Assembly: GCF_004116625.1 (NCBI RefSeq)
Contig: NZ_NXIE01000003.1
Span: forward strand, 372,001-436,000
DNA: 64,000 nucleotides
DNA from: Halarcobacter mediterraneus
GTDB lineage: Bacteria > Campylobacterota > Campylobacteria > Campylobacterales > Arcobacteraceae
Direction of reading: 5' to 3'
This document shows positions 43,125 through 52,757 of this stretch, piece after piece (within the stretch, counting starts at the first letter, position 1; every line of letters begins with the position of its first letter). The translations under genes and the position numbers were made by a program. The notes under the pieces are model-generated. The model ran no database searches and had not been told where the DNA came from. It saw nothing but the letters and a program-made list of their open reading frames with translations.

Positions 43125-44585
43125 TTATCCTAAAATCTCTTTACATCCCCACTCAGGGAAGTTATCTCTAATATATTTATTTAAAGCTATTTCAGCTTCT
43201 GTATAGTCTCTTGTTTGATCTTCATTATCTTGACTTTCTTGTGCATCTACGATCATCCCAGCACCAACTGTTGAGTTTGTATATCTATCGATGATAATAA
43301 AGCTTCCAGTGTGTCTATTTTCATAGTATGAATCAACAGCAATTTGTCTGTCAAGTGACAAAGAACATTTTGCAATATCATTTAACTCAAGAGTGTCAGC
43401 AGAGATTTCTTTAAAGCTATTAATATCTTTTTTAAACTCAACTGCTTTAAATGAACCATTTATAACAGAAGTAGCTCTTTTAATGATATAGCTATTATTT
43501 AACTCCATTGGTTTTTCATCCATCCAAACTACCATTACATTTAGTTTGTTTGAAACTTTAGGAATAGAGTTTGATTTTACAATCATATCTCCTCTACTAA
43601 TATCAATCTCATCTTTTAATGTAATTGTTGTAGCCATTGGTGCATATGCAGTTTCAATAGTCTCGTACGCTTCATCTTTTCCAATTGGTCTTAAATCTTT
43701 TATATCATTTGAAACAATTGATTTAACAACTGATGTTTTTCTTGATGGTAAAACTGTAATCTCATCACCAACACTAATAGTACCACTTGCAATAGTTCCA
43801 GAGAAACCTCTAAAGTTTAAGTGAGGTCTAGAAACATATTGAACTGGTAATCTAAAGTCATCATTCTCATCATGGTGAATTTCAACAGTATCAAGTAATT
43901 CCATTAAAGGTTTACCTGCATACCAAGGTGATTTAGGAGAGTTTGAAACAATATTATCTCCATCTAATGCAGAGATTGGAATATAGTTAAAGTTGATATC
44001 TGCATTATGAGGAAGATTTGGAATAATCTCTTCATAATCTTTTTTAATCTCTTTAAATCTCTCTTGGCTAAAGTCAACTAAGTCCATTTTATTAATAGCA
44101 ACAATTAGGTTTTTTATTCCTAATAAAGAAGCTATATAAGAGTGTCTTTTAGTTTGAGTTAAAACACCTTGTCTTGCATCAATAAGAATAATCGCTAAAT
44201 CTGCTGTAGAAGCTCCTGTAGCCATGTTTCTTGTATATTGTTCGTGACCTGGAGTATCTGCAATAATAAACTTTCTTTTATCAGTTGAGAAGAATCTATA
44301 GGCAACATCAATAGTAATACCTTGTTCTCTCTCACTTGCCAGACCATCAACTAAAAGTGCAAGGTCAATTTTATCCCCTGTTGTACCACTTTTTTTAGAG
44401 TCTTTTTCAATAGATGCTAATTGATCTTCAAAAATCATTTTTGAATCATAAAGAAGTCTTCCAATTAAAGTTGACTTTCCATCATCAACAGACCCACAAG
44501 TAATAAATCTTAATATCTCTTTGTGTTCATGCTCTTTTAAATATTGTTCAATATTTTCAGCAATTAAATCTGATTGGTGTGCCAT
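43125..44585 (-). CDS. cysN: Sulfate adenylyltransferase subunit 1 (CysN)
   Basis: The 486-residue GTPase subunit of ATP sulfurylase has G1 CGSVDDGKSTL, G3 DTPGHEQYTRN, G4 AINKMDLVDF and EF-Tu-like beta-barrel domains (YVSRPHLNFRGFSGTIASG, then MVVWMDEKPM). GTP hydrolysis drives APS formation by CysD. There is no fused APS kinase (CysC) domain, which fits direct reduction of APS. Its start overlaps the last base of cysD. Confidence 0.96.
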   Translation of the reverse strand: MAHQSDLIAENIEQYLKEHEHKEILRFITCGSVDDGKSTLIGRLLYDSKMIFEDQLASIEKDSKKSGTTGDKIDLALLVDGLASEREQGITIDVAYRFFSTDKRKFIIADTPGHEQYTRNMATGASTADLAIILIDARQGVLTQTKRHSYIASLLGIKNLIVAINKMDLVDFSQERFKEIKKDYEEIIPNLPHNADINFNYIPISALDGDNIVSNSPKSPWYAGKPLMELLDTVEIHHDENDDFRLPVQYVSRPHLNFRGFSGTIASGTISVGDEITVLPSRKTSVVKSIVSNDIKDLRPIGKDEAYETIETAYAPMATTITLKDEIDISRGDMIVKSNSIPKVSNKLNVMVVWMDEKPMELNNSYIIKRATSVINGSFKAVEFKKDINSFKEISADTLELNDIAKCSLSLDRQIAVDSYYENRHTGSFIIIDRYTNSTVGAGMIVDAQESQDNEDQTRDYTEAEIALNKYIRDNFPEWGCKEILG

Positions 44586-45523
44586 TAAAAATACCCCTCT
44601 TGTTTTTTCTTCTCCATTGATGCGTCACCATCACTATCAATTAATCTACCTTGTCTTTCAGATGTTGTACAAACTAACATCTCTTGAATAATCTCAGGTA
44701 GAGTTGTTGCTTCACTATTTACTGCTCCTGTTAATGGATAACATCCAAGTGTTCTAAATCTCACTTTCTCTTTTTTTGCAGTCTTTCTTAACTCTTCTGG
44801 CATTCTTTCATCATCTACCATGATTTTTGTACCCATATACTCTACTACTTCTCTTTCTTTTGAGAAGTATAAATCAGGAATAGGTATCTCTTCTAAATAG
44901 ATATATTGCCAAATATCAAGCTCAGTCCAGTTTGATAATGGGAATACTCTAATAGACTCACCTCTGACATGTCTACCGTTATAGATATTCCATAACTCTG
45001 GTCTTTGGTTTTTTGGGTCCCATCTATGGTTTTCATCTCTAAATGAGTAAATTCTTTCTTTAGCTCTTGATTTTTCTTCATCACGTCTTGCTCCACCAAA
45101 TACTGCATCAAACTTTTGGATATCTAGCATTTGCTTTAAACCTTGAGTTTTCATAACATCTGTATGTAAAGCAGAACCATGTTCAAAAGGTGAAATGTTC
45201 ATCTCTAAACCTTTTGGATTAGAGTAAACAATAAGTTCCATTCCCACTTCTTTTGCTCGTCTGTCTCTAAACTCAATCATCTCTTTAAATTTCCATTTAG
45301 TATCAACATGTACTAATGGTAGTGGTGGAGGTGCAGGGTAGAAAGCCTTTTGTAAAATATGTAGCATTACAGAAGAGTCTTTTCCTACTGAGTAGAGCAT
45401 TGCTGGATTAGAAAATTCAGCTATTACTTCTCTCATAATATGCATAGATTCTGCTTCTAATTGTTTTAAATGTGTAAGTCTTTCCTTACTTATCTTTAAT
45501 TCACTCATTTTATATCGTCCCAT
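44585..45523 (-). CDS. cysD: Sulfate adenylyltransferase subunit 2 (CysD)
   Basis: The catalytic subunit makes APS from ATP and sulfate. The 312-residue frame contains [18 protein letters not shown], the PP-loop [25 protein letters not shown], and the C-terminal [13 protein letters not shown]. An internal ATG at 45508 (MSELKIS) gives 307 residues and may be the true start, since the first five codons are atypical; neither has a strong ribosome site. It lies between cysH and cysN. Confidence 0.95.
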   Translation of the reverse strand: MGRYKMSELKISKERLTHLKQLEAESMHIMREVIAEFSNPAMLYSVGKDSSVMLHILQKAFYPAPPPLPLVHVDTKWKFKEMIEFRDRRAKEVGMELIVYSNPKGLEMNISPFEHGSALHTDVMKTQGLKQMLDIQKFDAVFGGARRDEEKSRAKERIYSFRDENHRWDPKNQRPELWNIYNGRHVRGESIRVFPLSNWTELDIWQYIYLEEIPIPDLYFSKEREVVEYMGTKIMVDDERMPEELRKTAKKEKVRFRTLGCYPLTGAVNSEATTLPEIIQEMLVCTTSERQGRLIDSDGDASMEKKKQEGYF

Positions 45524-45578
45524 TAATTCTTTGTTTTAGATTCCTTCAAATTAAAAGTTTGAGTTCATCTATGATTTA

Positions 45579-46274
45579 CTACTTTGCGTGTAATCCGCAC
45601 TCTTTATGCTCGGGATTTTCCCACCACCATCTTCCAGCTCTAATATCTTCGCCAGCTTTAACTGGCCTAGTACAGGGTGCACATCCAATACTTGGATATC
45701 CTTGGTCATGAAGTTTATTATATGGAACATTGTTTTGCTTAATGTAGTTCCATACATCTTCTTCACTCCAGTTGATTAGAGGGTTAACTTTGATAACTTC
45801 AAAGTTCTCATCATATTCAACTACGCTCATTGAAGTTCTAGTAACACTTTGTGTTGCTCTAAGACCTGTAATCCAAACTTTCAAAGGTTTTAACGCACGT
45901 TTAAGAGGTTCCATTTTTCTGATATTACAACAGTTTTTTCTATTATCAATACTTTCAAAATGTCCATTAATACCTTGTTTTTGATAAAGCTCTTCTACTT
46001 TTTCATTTAAAGGAAAAAAAACATTTAACTTAACACCATATTTTAGATTTGTTGCATCCATAACATCATATGTTTCAGGATGTAATCTTCCTGTATCTAG
46101 TGTAAAGATATTTGCATCTTTATCTACTTTTAGAATCATATCTGTTAAGACTTGATCCTCTGCTCCTAAGCTGCTTGATAAAGCAGCATCTTGTTTATAC
46201 TCTTTTAAAAAGTATTTTATTATGTCTTCAGCACTTAAGTTTTGAAGTTCTTGATTTAATTTATTAATTCTCAT
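45579..46274 (-). CDS. cysH: Adenylyl-sulfate (APS) reductase, CysH family
   Basis: The 231-residue protein has the PP-loop-like SSSLGAEDQVLTDM, FTLDTGRL, a double Cys in CCNIRKMEPLKRAL and CAPCTRPV, the four ligands of a [4Fe-4S] cluster that mark APS (rather than PAPS) reductases, and the catalytic Cys in the C-terminal ECGLH. It reduces APS to sulfite with thioredoxin. Absence of cysC in the operon agrees with this. Confidence 0.95.
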   Translation of the reverse strand: MRINKLNQELQNLSAEDIIKYFLKEYKQDAALSSSLGAEDQVLTDMILKVDKDANIFTLDTGRLHPETYDVMDATNLKYGVKLNVFFPLNEKVEELYQKQGINGHFESIDNRKNCCNIRKMEPLKRALKPLKVWITGLRATQSVTRTSMSVVEYDENFEVIKVNPLINWSEEDVWNYIKQNNVPYNKLHDQGYPSIGCAPCTRPVKAGEDIRAGRWWWENPEHKECGLHAK

Positions 46275-46288
46275 GCATATCTTCTTTT

Positions 46289-46513
46289 TTAAATTTGATA
46301 ATCAGGTTCTTTAGTTTTTCCAAAAGATATTTTATTCCATGCTCTTTCGTGAAAATAATATAAAACCATTTTAGTAACAAGTTCAATTGAACCAATTGAA
46401 GCTGCCATTGTTAAATTACCAGTTATAAAGTAAGAAATTATAATTGTATCAAGTGTTCCAACTGTACGCCAAGAGACCGTTTTTACAACTGATCTATAAG
46501 CTTTTTCTGCCAT
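46289..46513 (-). CDS. DUF2061 small membrane protein
   Basis: The 74-residue protein matches DUF2061: RSVVKTVSWRTVGTLDTIIISYFITGN, then SIELVTKMVLYYFHERAWNKI. It has two membrane segments with the conserved SWR and HER-W motifs. DUF2061 proteins often sit in sulfate assimilation operons, sometimes fused to cys genes; function is unknown. It lies between cysK and cysH with short gaps. Confidence 0.9.
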   Translation of the reverse strand: MAEKAYRSVVKTVSWRTVGTLDTIIISYFITGNLTMAASIGSIELVTKMVLYYFHERAWNKISFGKTKEPDYQI

Positions 46514-46553
46514 TTTTTACCTCATATATTAAAGGATATACGAGGATGAGTTT

Positions 46554-47480
46554 TTACTCATCGTCATATAATCCTACACTTAGATATCTCTCTCCTGTAT
46601 CACAAAGAACAGTAACAATTGTTTTTCCTTTGTTTTCAGGTTTAGAAGCAATTTGTTCTGCTACATAAGCATTTGCTCCGGCTGAGATACCAACTAAAAG
46701 CCCTTCTTCTTTTGCAAGTTTTCTTGAAGTTTCAATTGCATCTTCATTACTTACTTGAATAACTTCATCATAAACCGTAGTATTTAATACATCAGGAACA
46801 AATCCTGCTCCAATACCTTGAATTCTATGTGGTCCTGGTTTACCACCACTTAATACAGGTGATGCTTCAGGTTCTACGGCAATTACTTGGATATTAGAGT
46901 TATGTTGCTTTAAAACTTCTCCAATACCAGTAATTGTTCCACCTGTACCAATAGCTGCTACTAGAATATCAATTTTTCCATCAGTATCATTTAATATTTC
47001 TTGTGCCGTTGTTTTTCTATGAATATCAGGGTTCGCACCATTTGCAAATTGTTGAGGAACAAAAGAATCAGGTGTTTTTTCTGCTAATTCATTTGCTTTC
47101 TCAACTGCACCTTTCATCCCTTTTTCTGGTTCTGTTAAAACAAGTTCAGCACCTAAGGCTTTTAATAGTTTTCTTCTTTCTATACTCATTGATGAAGGCA
47201 TTGTAAGAATTAGTTTAATTCCTAAACCTGCACAAACTGAAGCAAGAGCAATTCCAGTATTTCCACTTGTTGGTTCAATAACTGTAGTTTTCTCATTGAT
47301 TAAGCCTTGCTCTAAAGCAGATTTAATCATATTTGTTCCAATTCTATCTTTTACTGAGTGAGTAGGGTTCATAAACTCACATTTTCCTAAGATAGTAGCT
47401 TGAGTCTTTTCACTTGCAGCTTGTAGTTTTACAAGTGGCGTGTTTCCAATTAATTCTGTAACATTGTTTGCAAATTTCAT
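46554..47480 (-). CDS. cysK: Cysteine synthase A (O-acetylserine sulfhydrylase)
   Basis: The 308-residue PLP enzyme joins sulfide and O-acetylserine. Seen: the Schiff-base Lys44 in [11 protein letters not shown], the substrate loop TSGNTGIA, the PLP-phosphate loop GTGGTITG, and the C-terminal [10 protein letters not shown] typical of CysK over CysM. It is immediately downstream of a cysteine-free Rrf2 regulator, resembling the CymR-CysK partnership known in Firmicutes. Confidence 0.96.
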   Translation of the reverse strand: MKFANNVTELIGNTPLVKLQAASEKTQATILGKCEFMNPTHSVKDRIGTNMIKSALEQGLINEKTTVIEPTSGNTGIALASVCAGLGIKLILTMPSSMSIERRKLLKALGAELVLTEPEKGMKGAVEKANELAEKTPDSFVPQQFANGANPDIHRKTTAQEILNDTDGKIDILVAAIGTGGTITGIGEVLKQHNSNIQVIAVEPEASPVLSGGKPGPHRIQGIGAGFVPDVLNTTVYDEVIQVSNEDAIETSRKLAKEEGLLVGISAGANAYVAEQIASKPENKGKTIVTVLCDTGERYLSVGLYDDE

Positions 47481-47507
47481 TTTATATCCTTTTTAATTTA
47501 ATAACTT

Positions 47508-47921
47508 TTATATACTATAATGTAAAAATCCATTATATTTATCTTCATATTCATCTAGTTTTGTTAGAGGAATATCAAACATCTTTTTTGTTCTTTTTTT
47601 TGCTTCATCAAAGAAAATATTTAAGATAGGATTATCTGTTTTATTATCAATGACTTTTAAATCATCTTCTAAAGCAACTAAAATATCCTTAACTAAAATT
47701 TCCTCAGCCTTTTTTGCCAAAATATAACCACCTTTTGCTCCCCTAATACTCTTTACTAGTTCAGCACGTCTTAACTTCCCTAGCAACTGTTCAAGGTAGT
47801 TTTGTGGGATATTGGCATTTGAAGAAATCTCCTTGATTTGCATGGGAGACTCTCCATCATGTTTACTTAACTCATACATGGCTGTTAACCCATATACACC
47901 TTTGGATGAAATTAAAGGCAT
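47508..47921 (-). CDS. Rrf2-family regulator without cysteines (CymR-like)
   Basis: The 137-residue protein has an N-terminal winged helix (SSKGVYGLTAMYELSK, MQIKEISSNANIPQNYLEQLLGKLRRAELVKSIRGAKGGYIL), the diagnostic Rrf2 motif, and a dimerisation helix. There is not one Cys, so it cannot hold the Fe-S cluster of IscR/NsrR. Cysteine-free Rrf2 proteins include CymR, which represses sulfur genes and is modulated by CysK. Position between metY and cysK supports a role as local sulfur regulator (inference). Confidence 0.9.
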   Translation of the reverse strand: MPLISSKGVYGLTAMYELSKHDGESPMQIKEISSNANIPQNYLEQLLGKLRRAELVKSIRGAKGGYILAKKAEEILVKDILVALEDDLKVIDNKTDNPILNIFFDEAKKRTKKMFDIPLTKLDEYEDKYNGFLHYSI

Positions 47922-47930
47922 CTTTTTCCT

Positions 47931-49199
47931 TTAAGCTAATGCTTGTTCTAAATCTTCAATTAAATCTTTTGGATTTTCTAATCCAATTGATAACCTAACT
48001 GTAGTAGGATTTATACCAGCTTTTAATAACTCTTCTTCACTTAATTGTGAGTGAGTAGTTGAAGCTGGGTGAACAATAAGTGATTTTGAGTCACCAATAT
48101 TTACAACTACAGAGAATAGTTTTGCAGCATCAATAACTTTTTTTGCTTCTTCATATGAAGCTACTTCAAAAGATATAAGACCTGATGCTTTACCATCTTT
48201 AAAATATTTTTGAGCTTTTTTATAATCTGTATTTGATTCTAACCCTGGATAATTTACAGACTTAACTTTTGGATGTTTTTCTAGGAATTTTGCAATTTCT
48301 AGAGTACTATTAGAGTGTTTTTCCATTCTAATATCTAAAGTCTCAATAGCCTGTAATAGTAACCATGAGTTATGTGGAGACTGAGTTGCTCCAATATCTC
48401 TTAAAAGGTTTAGTCTAATTCTTAAACAAAAATTTGGAAGTGGAACATCCACATAAACTAAACCATGATATGATTCATCTGGTTCAACAAAATGTGAATA
48501 TCTTTTTGAGTTTTCTTTAAAGAATTCATTTAAACCATCTCGTTCTACTACTATTCCACCTACAGCTGTTCCTTGACCATTTGTATATTTTGAAGTTGAA
48601 TGAACAACAACATCTATTCCCCAAGAAATTGGATTAAATAATGCTGCACTTGCAACTGTATTATCACAAATAGTTAAAACACCATTTCTTTTTGCTATTT
48701 CTACAATTTTTTCAATATCTGCAATTGCAATTTGTGGATTTGATAAAGACTCAAAGAAAATAGCTTTTGTTTTATCATCTATTTGTTCTTCTAAATTACT
48801 TGCATCAGAATTTCTAAAAACTCTTGCTTCTATACCAAATCTTTTAATTGTATGTGTAAGCAAAGTCACTGCTCCACCATAAAGTTTATCAGAGATTAAA
48901 ATATTATCTCCTGCTTCGGCAACATTTGCAATTGAATAAAAAATTGCAGCTTGTCCACTTGCTGTACAAATTGCAGCAGCACCCCCTTCAAGTTGTGCAA
49001 ATCTTTGTTCTAATACATCAGTAGTTGGATTCGTAAGTCTTGTATAAATAGAACCTAACTCTTTTAGTGCAAATAAATTTGCTGCATGCTCTGCATCTCT
49101 AAAGGCATATGCTGTAGTTTGAGCAATTGGAACAGACATCGTACCCCAACCTTCTTTGTTGTTGTAACCTCCATGTACTGCAATTGTTTCTTTTTGCAT
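47931..49199 (-). CDS. metY: O-acetylhomoserine sulfhydrylase / Cys-Met metabolism PLP enzyme
   Basis: The 422-residue protein starts with ETIAVHGGY and has YTRLTNPTTDVLEQRFAQLEGG, the PLP lysine in HSTSKYTNGQG, and the MetY-like C-terminus (VNIGDSKSLIVHPASTTHSQL). It likely makes homocysteine from O-acetylhomoserine and sulfide; cystathionine gamma-synthase is less likely given the length. It is the first gene of the sulfur operon with a good promoter upstream. Confidence 0.93.
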   Translation of the reverse strand: MQKETIAVHGGYNNKEGWGTMSVPIAQTTAYAFRDAEHAANLFALKELGSIYTRLTNPTTDVLEQRFAQLEGGAAAICTASGQAAIFYSIANVAEAGDNILISDKLYGGAVTLLTHTIKRFGIEARVFRNSDASNLEEQIDDKTKAIFFESLSNPQIAIADIEKIVEIAKRNGVLTICDNTVASAALFNPISWGIDVVVHSTSKYTNGQGTAVGGIVVERDGLNEFFKENSKRYSHFVEPDESYHGLVYVDVPLPNFCLRIRLNLLRDIGATQSPHNSWLLLQAIETLDIRMEKHSNSTLEIAKFLEKHPKVKSVNYPGLESNTDYKKAQKYFKDGKASGLISFEVASYEEAKKVIDAAKLFSVVVNIGDSKSLIVHPASTTHSQLSEEELLKAGINPTTVRLSIGLENPKDLIEDLEQALA

Positions 49200-49614
49200 T
49201 TTATTTCCTTTTTTTGATATCTATATTTTATATGTGATGAAATTGTATACTATTTTTTAATTAATGTCAAGTGTTTTAATTATGATTACTCAAATATAGT
49301 ATAAATAAGGGTTCTTTTTTAAAGTCTATTAAATTAGTATAGTATTTAAAGAATCTTTAAAATATACGTATAATCGACATTTATAAAAAATCATAGAGAT
49401 TTGTTTCTAAATAATATTTTTAAAAAAGAATTTTAGAAATTCTTTTATTTATTCTTGAGCTTTTTACATAACAATAAAAGTAAAGTAAAATTAATAAAAT
49501 AATAAGATAGAATGTGTAATAGTTGTATATACAATTAAAAGGTAATTTAAATGGAAATAGACTTAAATAATTCTTTAGATTATTGAATAAAATAAATATA
49601 AATCAAGAATTATT
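49200..49614. other. Intergenic region between divergent metY and MFS genes
   Basis: This 415-base spacer holds the metY promoter near its left end (see separate entry). The rest is AT-rich. A weak perfect hairpin (AAAAGAATTT 49424-49433, AAATTCTTTT 49437-49446) with a three-base loop and no T-run is seen, and an 11-codon frame at 49551-49586 after AAAGG, too short to call. No RNA gene or riboswitch is recognised. Confidence 0.5.
49242..49270 (-). promoter_or_regulatory. Sigma-70 promoter of the metY-cys operon
   Basis: On the minus strand, TTGACA (49265-49270) and TACAAT (49242-49247) are separated by 17 bp, about 40 bases before the metY ATG. It should drive the eight-gene operon down to the terminator at 41534. 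Confidence 0.7.
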
Positions 49615-50766
49615 ATGAAAAAAGCAATAAATCATATATATTTGATAATTCTTTTATCAATACTATCTTCAGTTGCACCTATTGCAACAGATACTTATAT
49701 ACCTTCAATACCAGATATAGCAGATGCCTTTCATGTTTCTATAGAAAAAATAGAGTTAACTTTATCTATATTTTTAATTGGTTTTTCAGTGGGGCAGGTT
49801 TTTGGGGGTCCTATGTCAGATAGAATAGGAAGAAGAAAAAGCTCAATAATAGGACTTTTAGGTTTTGCATGTTTTAGTTTTGTGATAGTATTTAGTACTA
49901 ATATTTATGAATTGTGGATATTTAGATTTTTTGAAGCATTTTTTGGTGGACTTGTCGTAGTAAATGCAATGGCAGTAGTAAGAGACAAGTTTCATGGACA
50001 AGAAGCTGCAAAAGTATTTTCTCTGATAGGAACTATTAGAAGTATAGCCCCACTTGTAGCTCCTGCAATTGGCTCATTCATAATACATTTCTTTTCATGG
50101 GAAGCAGTATTTATTTTTCTAACTTTTTATGCACTTTTTATAGCCTTTCTTGTATATAAGGATTTAGATGAAAGCTATACTTATGTAAAGCAAAGTATAT
50201 ATCAATCATATAAAACAGTACTTACTCATAAAACAGCAATGAAAGCTATGTTAACTTTAGCTCTTGGCTTTTCTGGTTTTTTCATTTTTATTGCAAAGTC
50301 TTCTTTTATTTTTATTGAACACTATGGAGTAACAACAGACTATTTCCCTTTTTTCTTTGGTTTTAATTTTGTAATTTTAATTTCAATGATTAGGGTTAAT
50401 ATTTGGTTTTTGAAAAGACATAGTGCTTTAGGAATAATTAAAACAAGTGTATTAGTTCAAATTCTTATGGGAATACTTTGGATAATAACGTATGAAGATC
50501 AAAATATTATTATAACTATGCTTTTAATGGCTGGATATATGAGTATGATGGCATTTGTATTTGGTAATTGTATGGCTTTAGCTTTGGAACATTTTCAAAA
50601 AAATGCTGGTGTGGCATCTGGAGTAGTTGGAGTTTTACAGTTTGGACTTGGTGCAATTATTTCTTCAATTGCATTAATGTTTCATTCTTCTTCATTTTTG
50701 CCAATAGGAATTAGTATAACTAGTATTTCTATCATTGCTTATTTAATTATAAGAACTTATAAATAG
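49615..50766 (+). CDS. Bcr/CflA-family multidrug MFS transporter
   Basis: The 383-residue protein has about 12 membrane helices and the DHA1 signatures: SVAPIATDTYIPSIPDIA in helix 1, and motif A GGPMSDRIGRRKSS. These mark Bcr/CflA drug:H+ antiporters. It lies at the end of a long spacer without a good ribosome site seen, and stands alone. Substrates cannot be read. Confidence 0.92.
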   Translation: MKKAINHIYLIILLSILSSVAPIATDTYIPSIPDIADAFHVSIEKIELTLSIFLIGFSVGQVFGGPMSDRIGRRKSSIIGLLGFACFSFVIVFSTNIYELWIFRFFEAFFGGLVVVNAMAVVRDKFHGQEAAKVFSLIGTIRSIAPLVAPAIGSFIIHFFSWEAVFIFLTFYALFIAFLVYKDLDESYTYVKQSIYQSYKTVLTHKTAMKAMLTLALGFSGFFIFIAKSSFIFIEHYGVTTDYFPFFFGFNFVILISMIRVNIWFLKRHSALGIIKTSVLVQILMGILWIITYEDQNIIITMLLMAGYMSMMAFVFGNCMALALEHFQKNAGVASGVVGVLQFGLGAIISSIALMFHSSSFLPIGISITSISIIAYLIIRTYK

Positions 50767-50844
50767 AGAATCTTAAAACTTTACTTTTCAAATAAAAAGC
50801 AGAGTTTTAGTATACTTATTTTTGATTTATAAAGAGGGGCAATA

Positions 50845-52074
50845 TTGAAAATAGCTATTATTGGGGCAGGAGCTGCTGGACTTATAGCAGCAATTACTGC
50901 AAAAAGAGTAGATGAAAATGTAGAACTAGATATCTTTGATATAAATACTGCAATAGGAAAAAAGATACTTGCAAGTGGAAATGGAAGATGTAATATTTCG
51001 AATATAAATGCACAGGTAGAAAATTATATAGGAGAGAATTCTTCTTTTGTTTCTTTTTGTTTATCTCAATTTGATTTTAGTCATTTTAAGAAATTCTCAA
51101 AATCTATTGGATTATTACTTGATATAAAAGAAGATGGGAAAGTTTATCCTTTATCAAATGAGGCTAAATCAGTAATTAAACTATTACAGTCTCAAATACA
51201 AAGTTTGGGAATAAATTTTATAGCTAGTACAAAGATTTTAGATATAAAAAAAATAAATGATAAATTTATTCTAAATTCGGAAGATAAAAAGTTTGAAAAC
51301 TATGACAAGGTATTAATAAGTTCAGGGCTTGCAGCAGCTCCACAGTTAAACTCAACAGAAATTGGTCTTAATCTTGCAGAAACTTTTGGGCACACTTTTA
51401 ATATGACTTACCCCTCTTTAGTAGGACTACAAACAGATTTTGAGTATAAAACAAGACTTCAAGGTGTAAAAAAAGAATCACAAGTAACTTTATATGTTGA
51501 TGGACAAAAAGAAAATGAGATTCAAGGTGATGTTCTTTTTACTAAATATGGAGTTTCTGGTTTTGCAATTTTAGATATTTCTCAATATGCTGTTTATCCA
51601 ATGAAGTTATATCAAGATATTCAAATATCAATAAATTTATTTCCTAAACAGAGTCGAAATGAAGTTTTAGGAATGCTTGAGTCTTTGATAAAATCTTTAC
51701 CTAATGAGAATTTAGAAAATTTATTAAGTGGAATAGTTTCTAATAAATTAGCTTCTGTTATATTAGATGTAATTAAAGTAAATAAAGAAACGAAGGCAAA
51801 AGATATAAATGCAAAAAATATTAGAGCCATAGTAAATACTCTTATAAACTTAAGAATGAAAATTATTGATACTCAAGGATTTAAACATGCTGAGGCTAGT
51901 GGTGGTGGAATTAGAACTGATGAAGTTGATGAAAAAACCTTTGAAAGCAAGAAGTGTAAGAATCTATTTTTAGCAGGAGAAGTTTTAGACATAGTCGGAA
52001 ATAGGGGTGGTTATAATTTACAATTTGCTTGGGCAAGTGGATATTTAGCTGGAAAATCATTGGCAAAAAATTAA
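50845..52074 (+). CDS. FAD-dependent flavoprotein, HI0933/YhiN family
   Basis: The 409-residue protein starts at TTG 50845 (after GAGGGG) with the dinucleotide-binding GAGAAGLIAAI, then GKKILASGNGRCNISN, the family hallmark, and the C-terminal FAD site LFLAGEVLDIVGNRGGYNLQFAWASG. HI0933-type enzymes are putative oxidoreductases; some take part in queuosine-like or membrane-lipid redox chemistry, but no reaction is established for this one. No ATG fits better. Confidence 0.9.
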   Translation: MKIAIIGAGAAGLIAAITAKRVDENVELDIFDINTAIGKKILASGNGRCNISNINAQVENYIGENSSFVSFCLSQFDFSHFKKFSKSIGLLLDIKEDGKVYPLSNEAKSVIKLLQSQIQSLGINFIASTKILDIKKINDKFILNSEDKKFENYDKVLISSGLAAAPQLNSTEIGLNLAETFGHTFNMTYPSLVGLQTDFEYKTRLQGVKKESQVTLYVDGQKENEIQGDVLFTKYGVSGFAILDISQYAVYPMKLYQDIQISINLFPKQSRNEVLGMLESLIKSLPNENLENLLSGIVSNKLASVILDVIKVNKETKAKDINAKNIRAIVNTLINLRMKIIDTQGFKHAEASGGGIRTDEVDEKTFESKKCKNLFLAGEVLDIVGNRGGYNLQFAWASGYLAGKSLAKN

Positions 52075-52095
52075 AATATATAAAGGAGTAAAATA

Positions 52096-52755
52096 ATGAA
52101 TAGAGCTTTAGATTGGGCGATGGTAATTACTCTTTGTGCTTCTTTTATGTACACAGTTAGTATTGCTTTTTTTAATGAGTATTTACTTACATTAGGTGTA
52201 GAACCTAGTTTTATTATAAGAAATACTGAGCAAATCTTGTATCATTCTATTTTTATTTTGGCAGAAACAATTTTGATTTCTGGAGTTTTCTTTTTCCCTC
52301 TTTTAATTATATTTACAGGGGTAGTTTTAGTTTCATTAATAATTATATTTAGGTTTTATAAAACTAAAAAGTTATTTGTGAAATATAAAAAAAATAAAGC
52401 TAATAAAAAATTAAAAAAAAGAAGAATCTCTCTTAGCTTTGGAAGTTATTTAGATAGGGTAATAATTTTTATATTAAAAGTATTTGTAATTACTTTAGTT
52501 GTAGTTTTCACAATGATATATTTTGAGAAAAAGGGTGAAAAAAAAGCTCATAGGTTATTAACTAAGATTGAGAGTAATCAAATTAAAGAGAGTGAGTTAT
52601 TAACAAAAGAGGGAGTAGGTAAAATTTTATTAATTTCTTGTGGTACAAACAACTGTGCAGCAATTGATGTAAAAAGTAAAGAAATCATTTACTTTGAAAA
52701 TAAAATCACAGATAATACAATACATAGTTTTTTAAGAGAGTATAAAGAAGAGTAA
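52096..52755 (+). CDS. Membrane protein of unknown function
   Basis: The 219-residue protein has three or four membrane segments (about 7-28, 50-85 as one or two, 118-142), a Lys/Arg-rich cytoplasmic loop between them, and a C-terminal soluble region with LISCGTNNCAAIDVKSKEIIYF, including two Cys five residues apart. I do not recognise a family. It starts 21 bases after the flavoprotein gene with an AAAGGAG site, so it is probably in the same operon. Confidence 0.75.
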   Translation: MNRALDWAMVITLCASFMYTVSIAFFNEYLLTLGVEPSFIIRNTEQILYHSIFILAETILISGVFFFPLLIIFTGVVLVSLIIIFRFYKTKKLFVKYKKNKANKKLKKRRISLSFGSYLDRVIIFILKVFVITLVVVFTMIYFEKKGEKKAHRLLTKIESNQIKESELLTKEGVGKILLISCGTNNCAAIDVKSKEIIYFENKITDNTIHSFLREYKEE

Positions 52756-52757
52756 AA

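Noticed and set aside
44893-45111. Overlapping reading frames inside real genes (for example within cysD, napA, typA, metallophosphoesterases)
   Set aside because: They lie wholly within clearly assigned genes in other frames and lack ribosome sites or recognisable motifs.
49424-49446. Hairpin as terminator or riboswitch
   Set aside because: A three-base loop, AT-only stem and no T-run; it lies in a divergent spacer where no terminator is needed.
49551-49586. 11-codon ORF before the MFS gene
   Set aside because: Too short and without sequence features; could be a leader peptide but nothing supports it.
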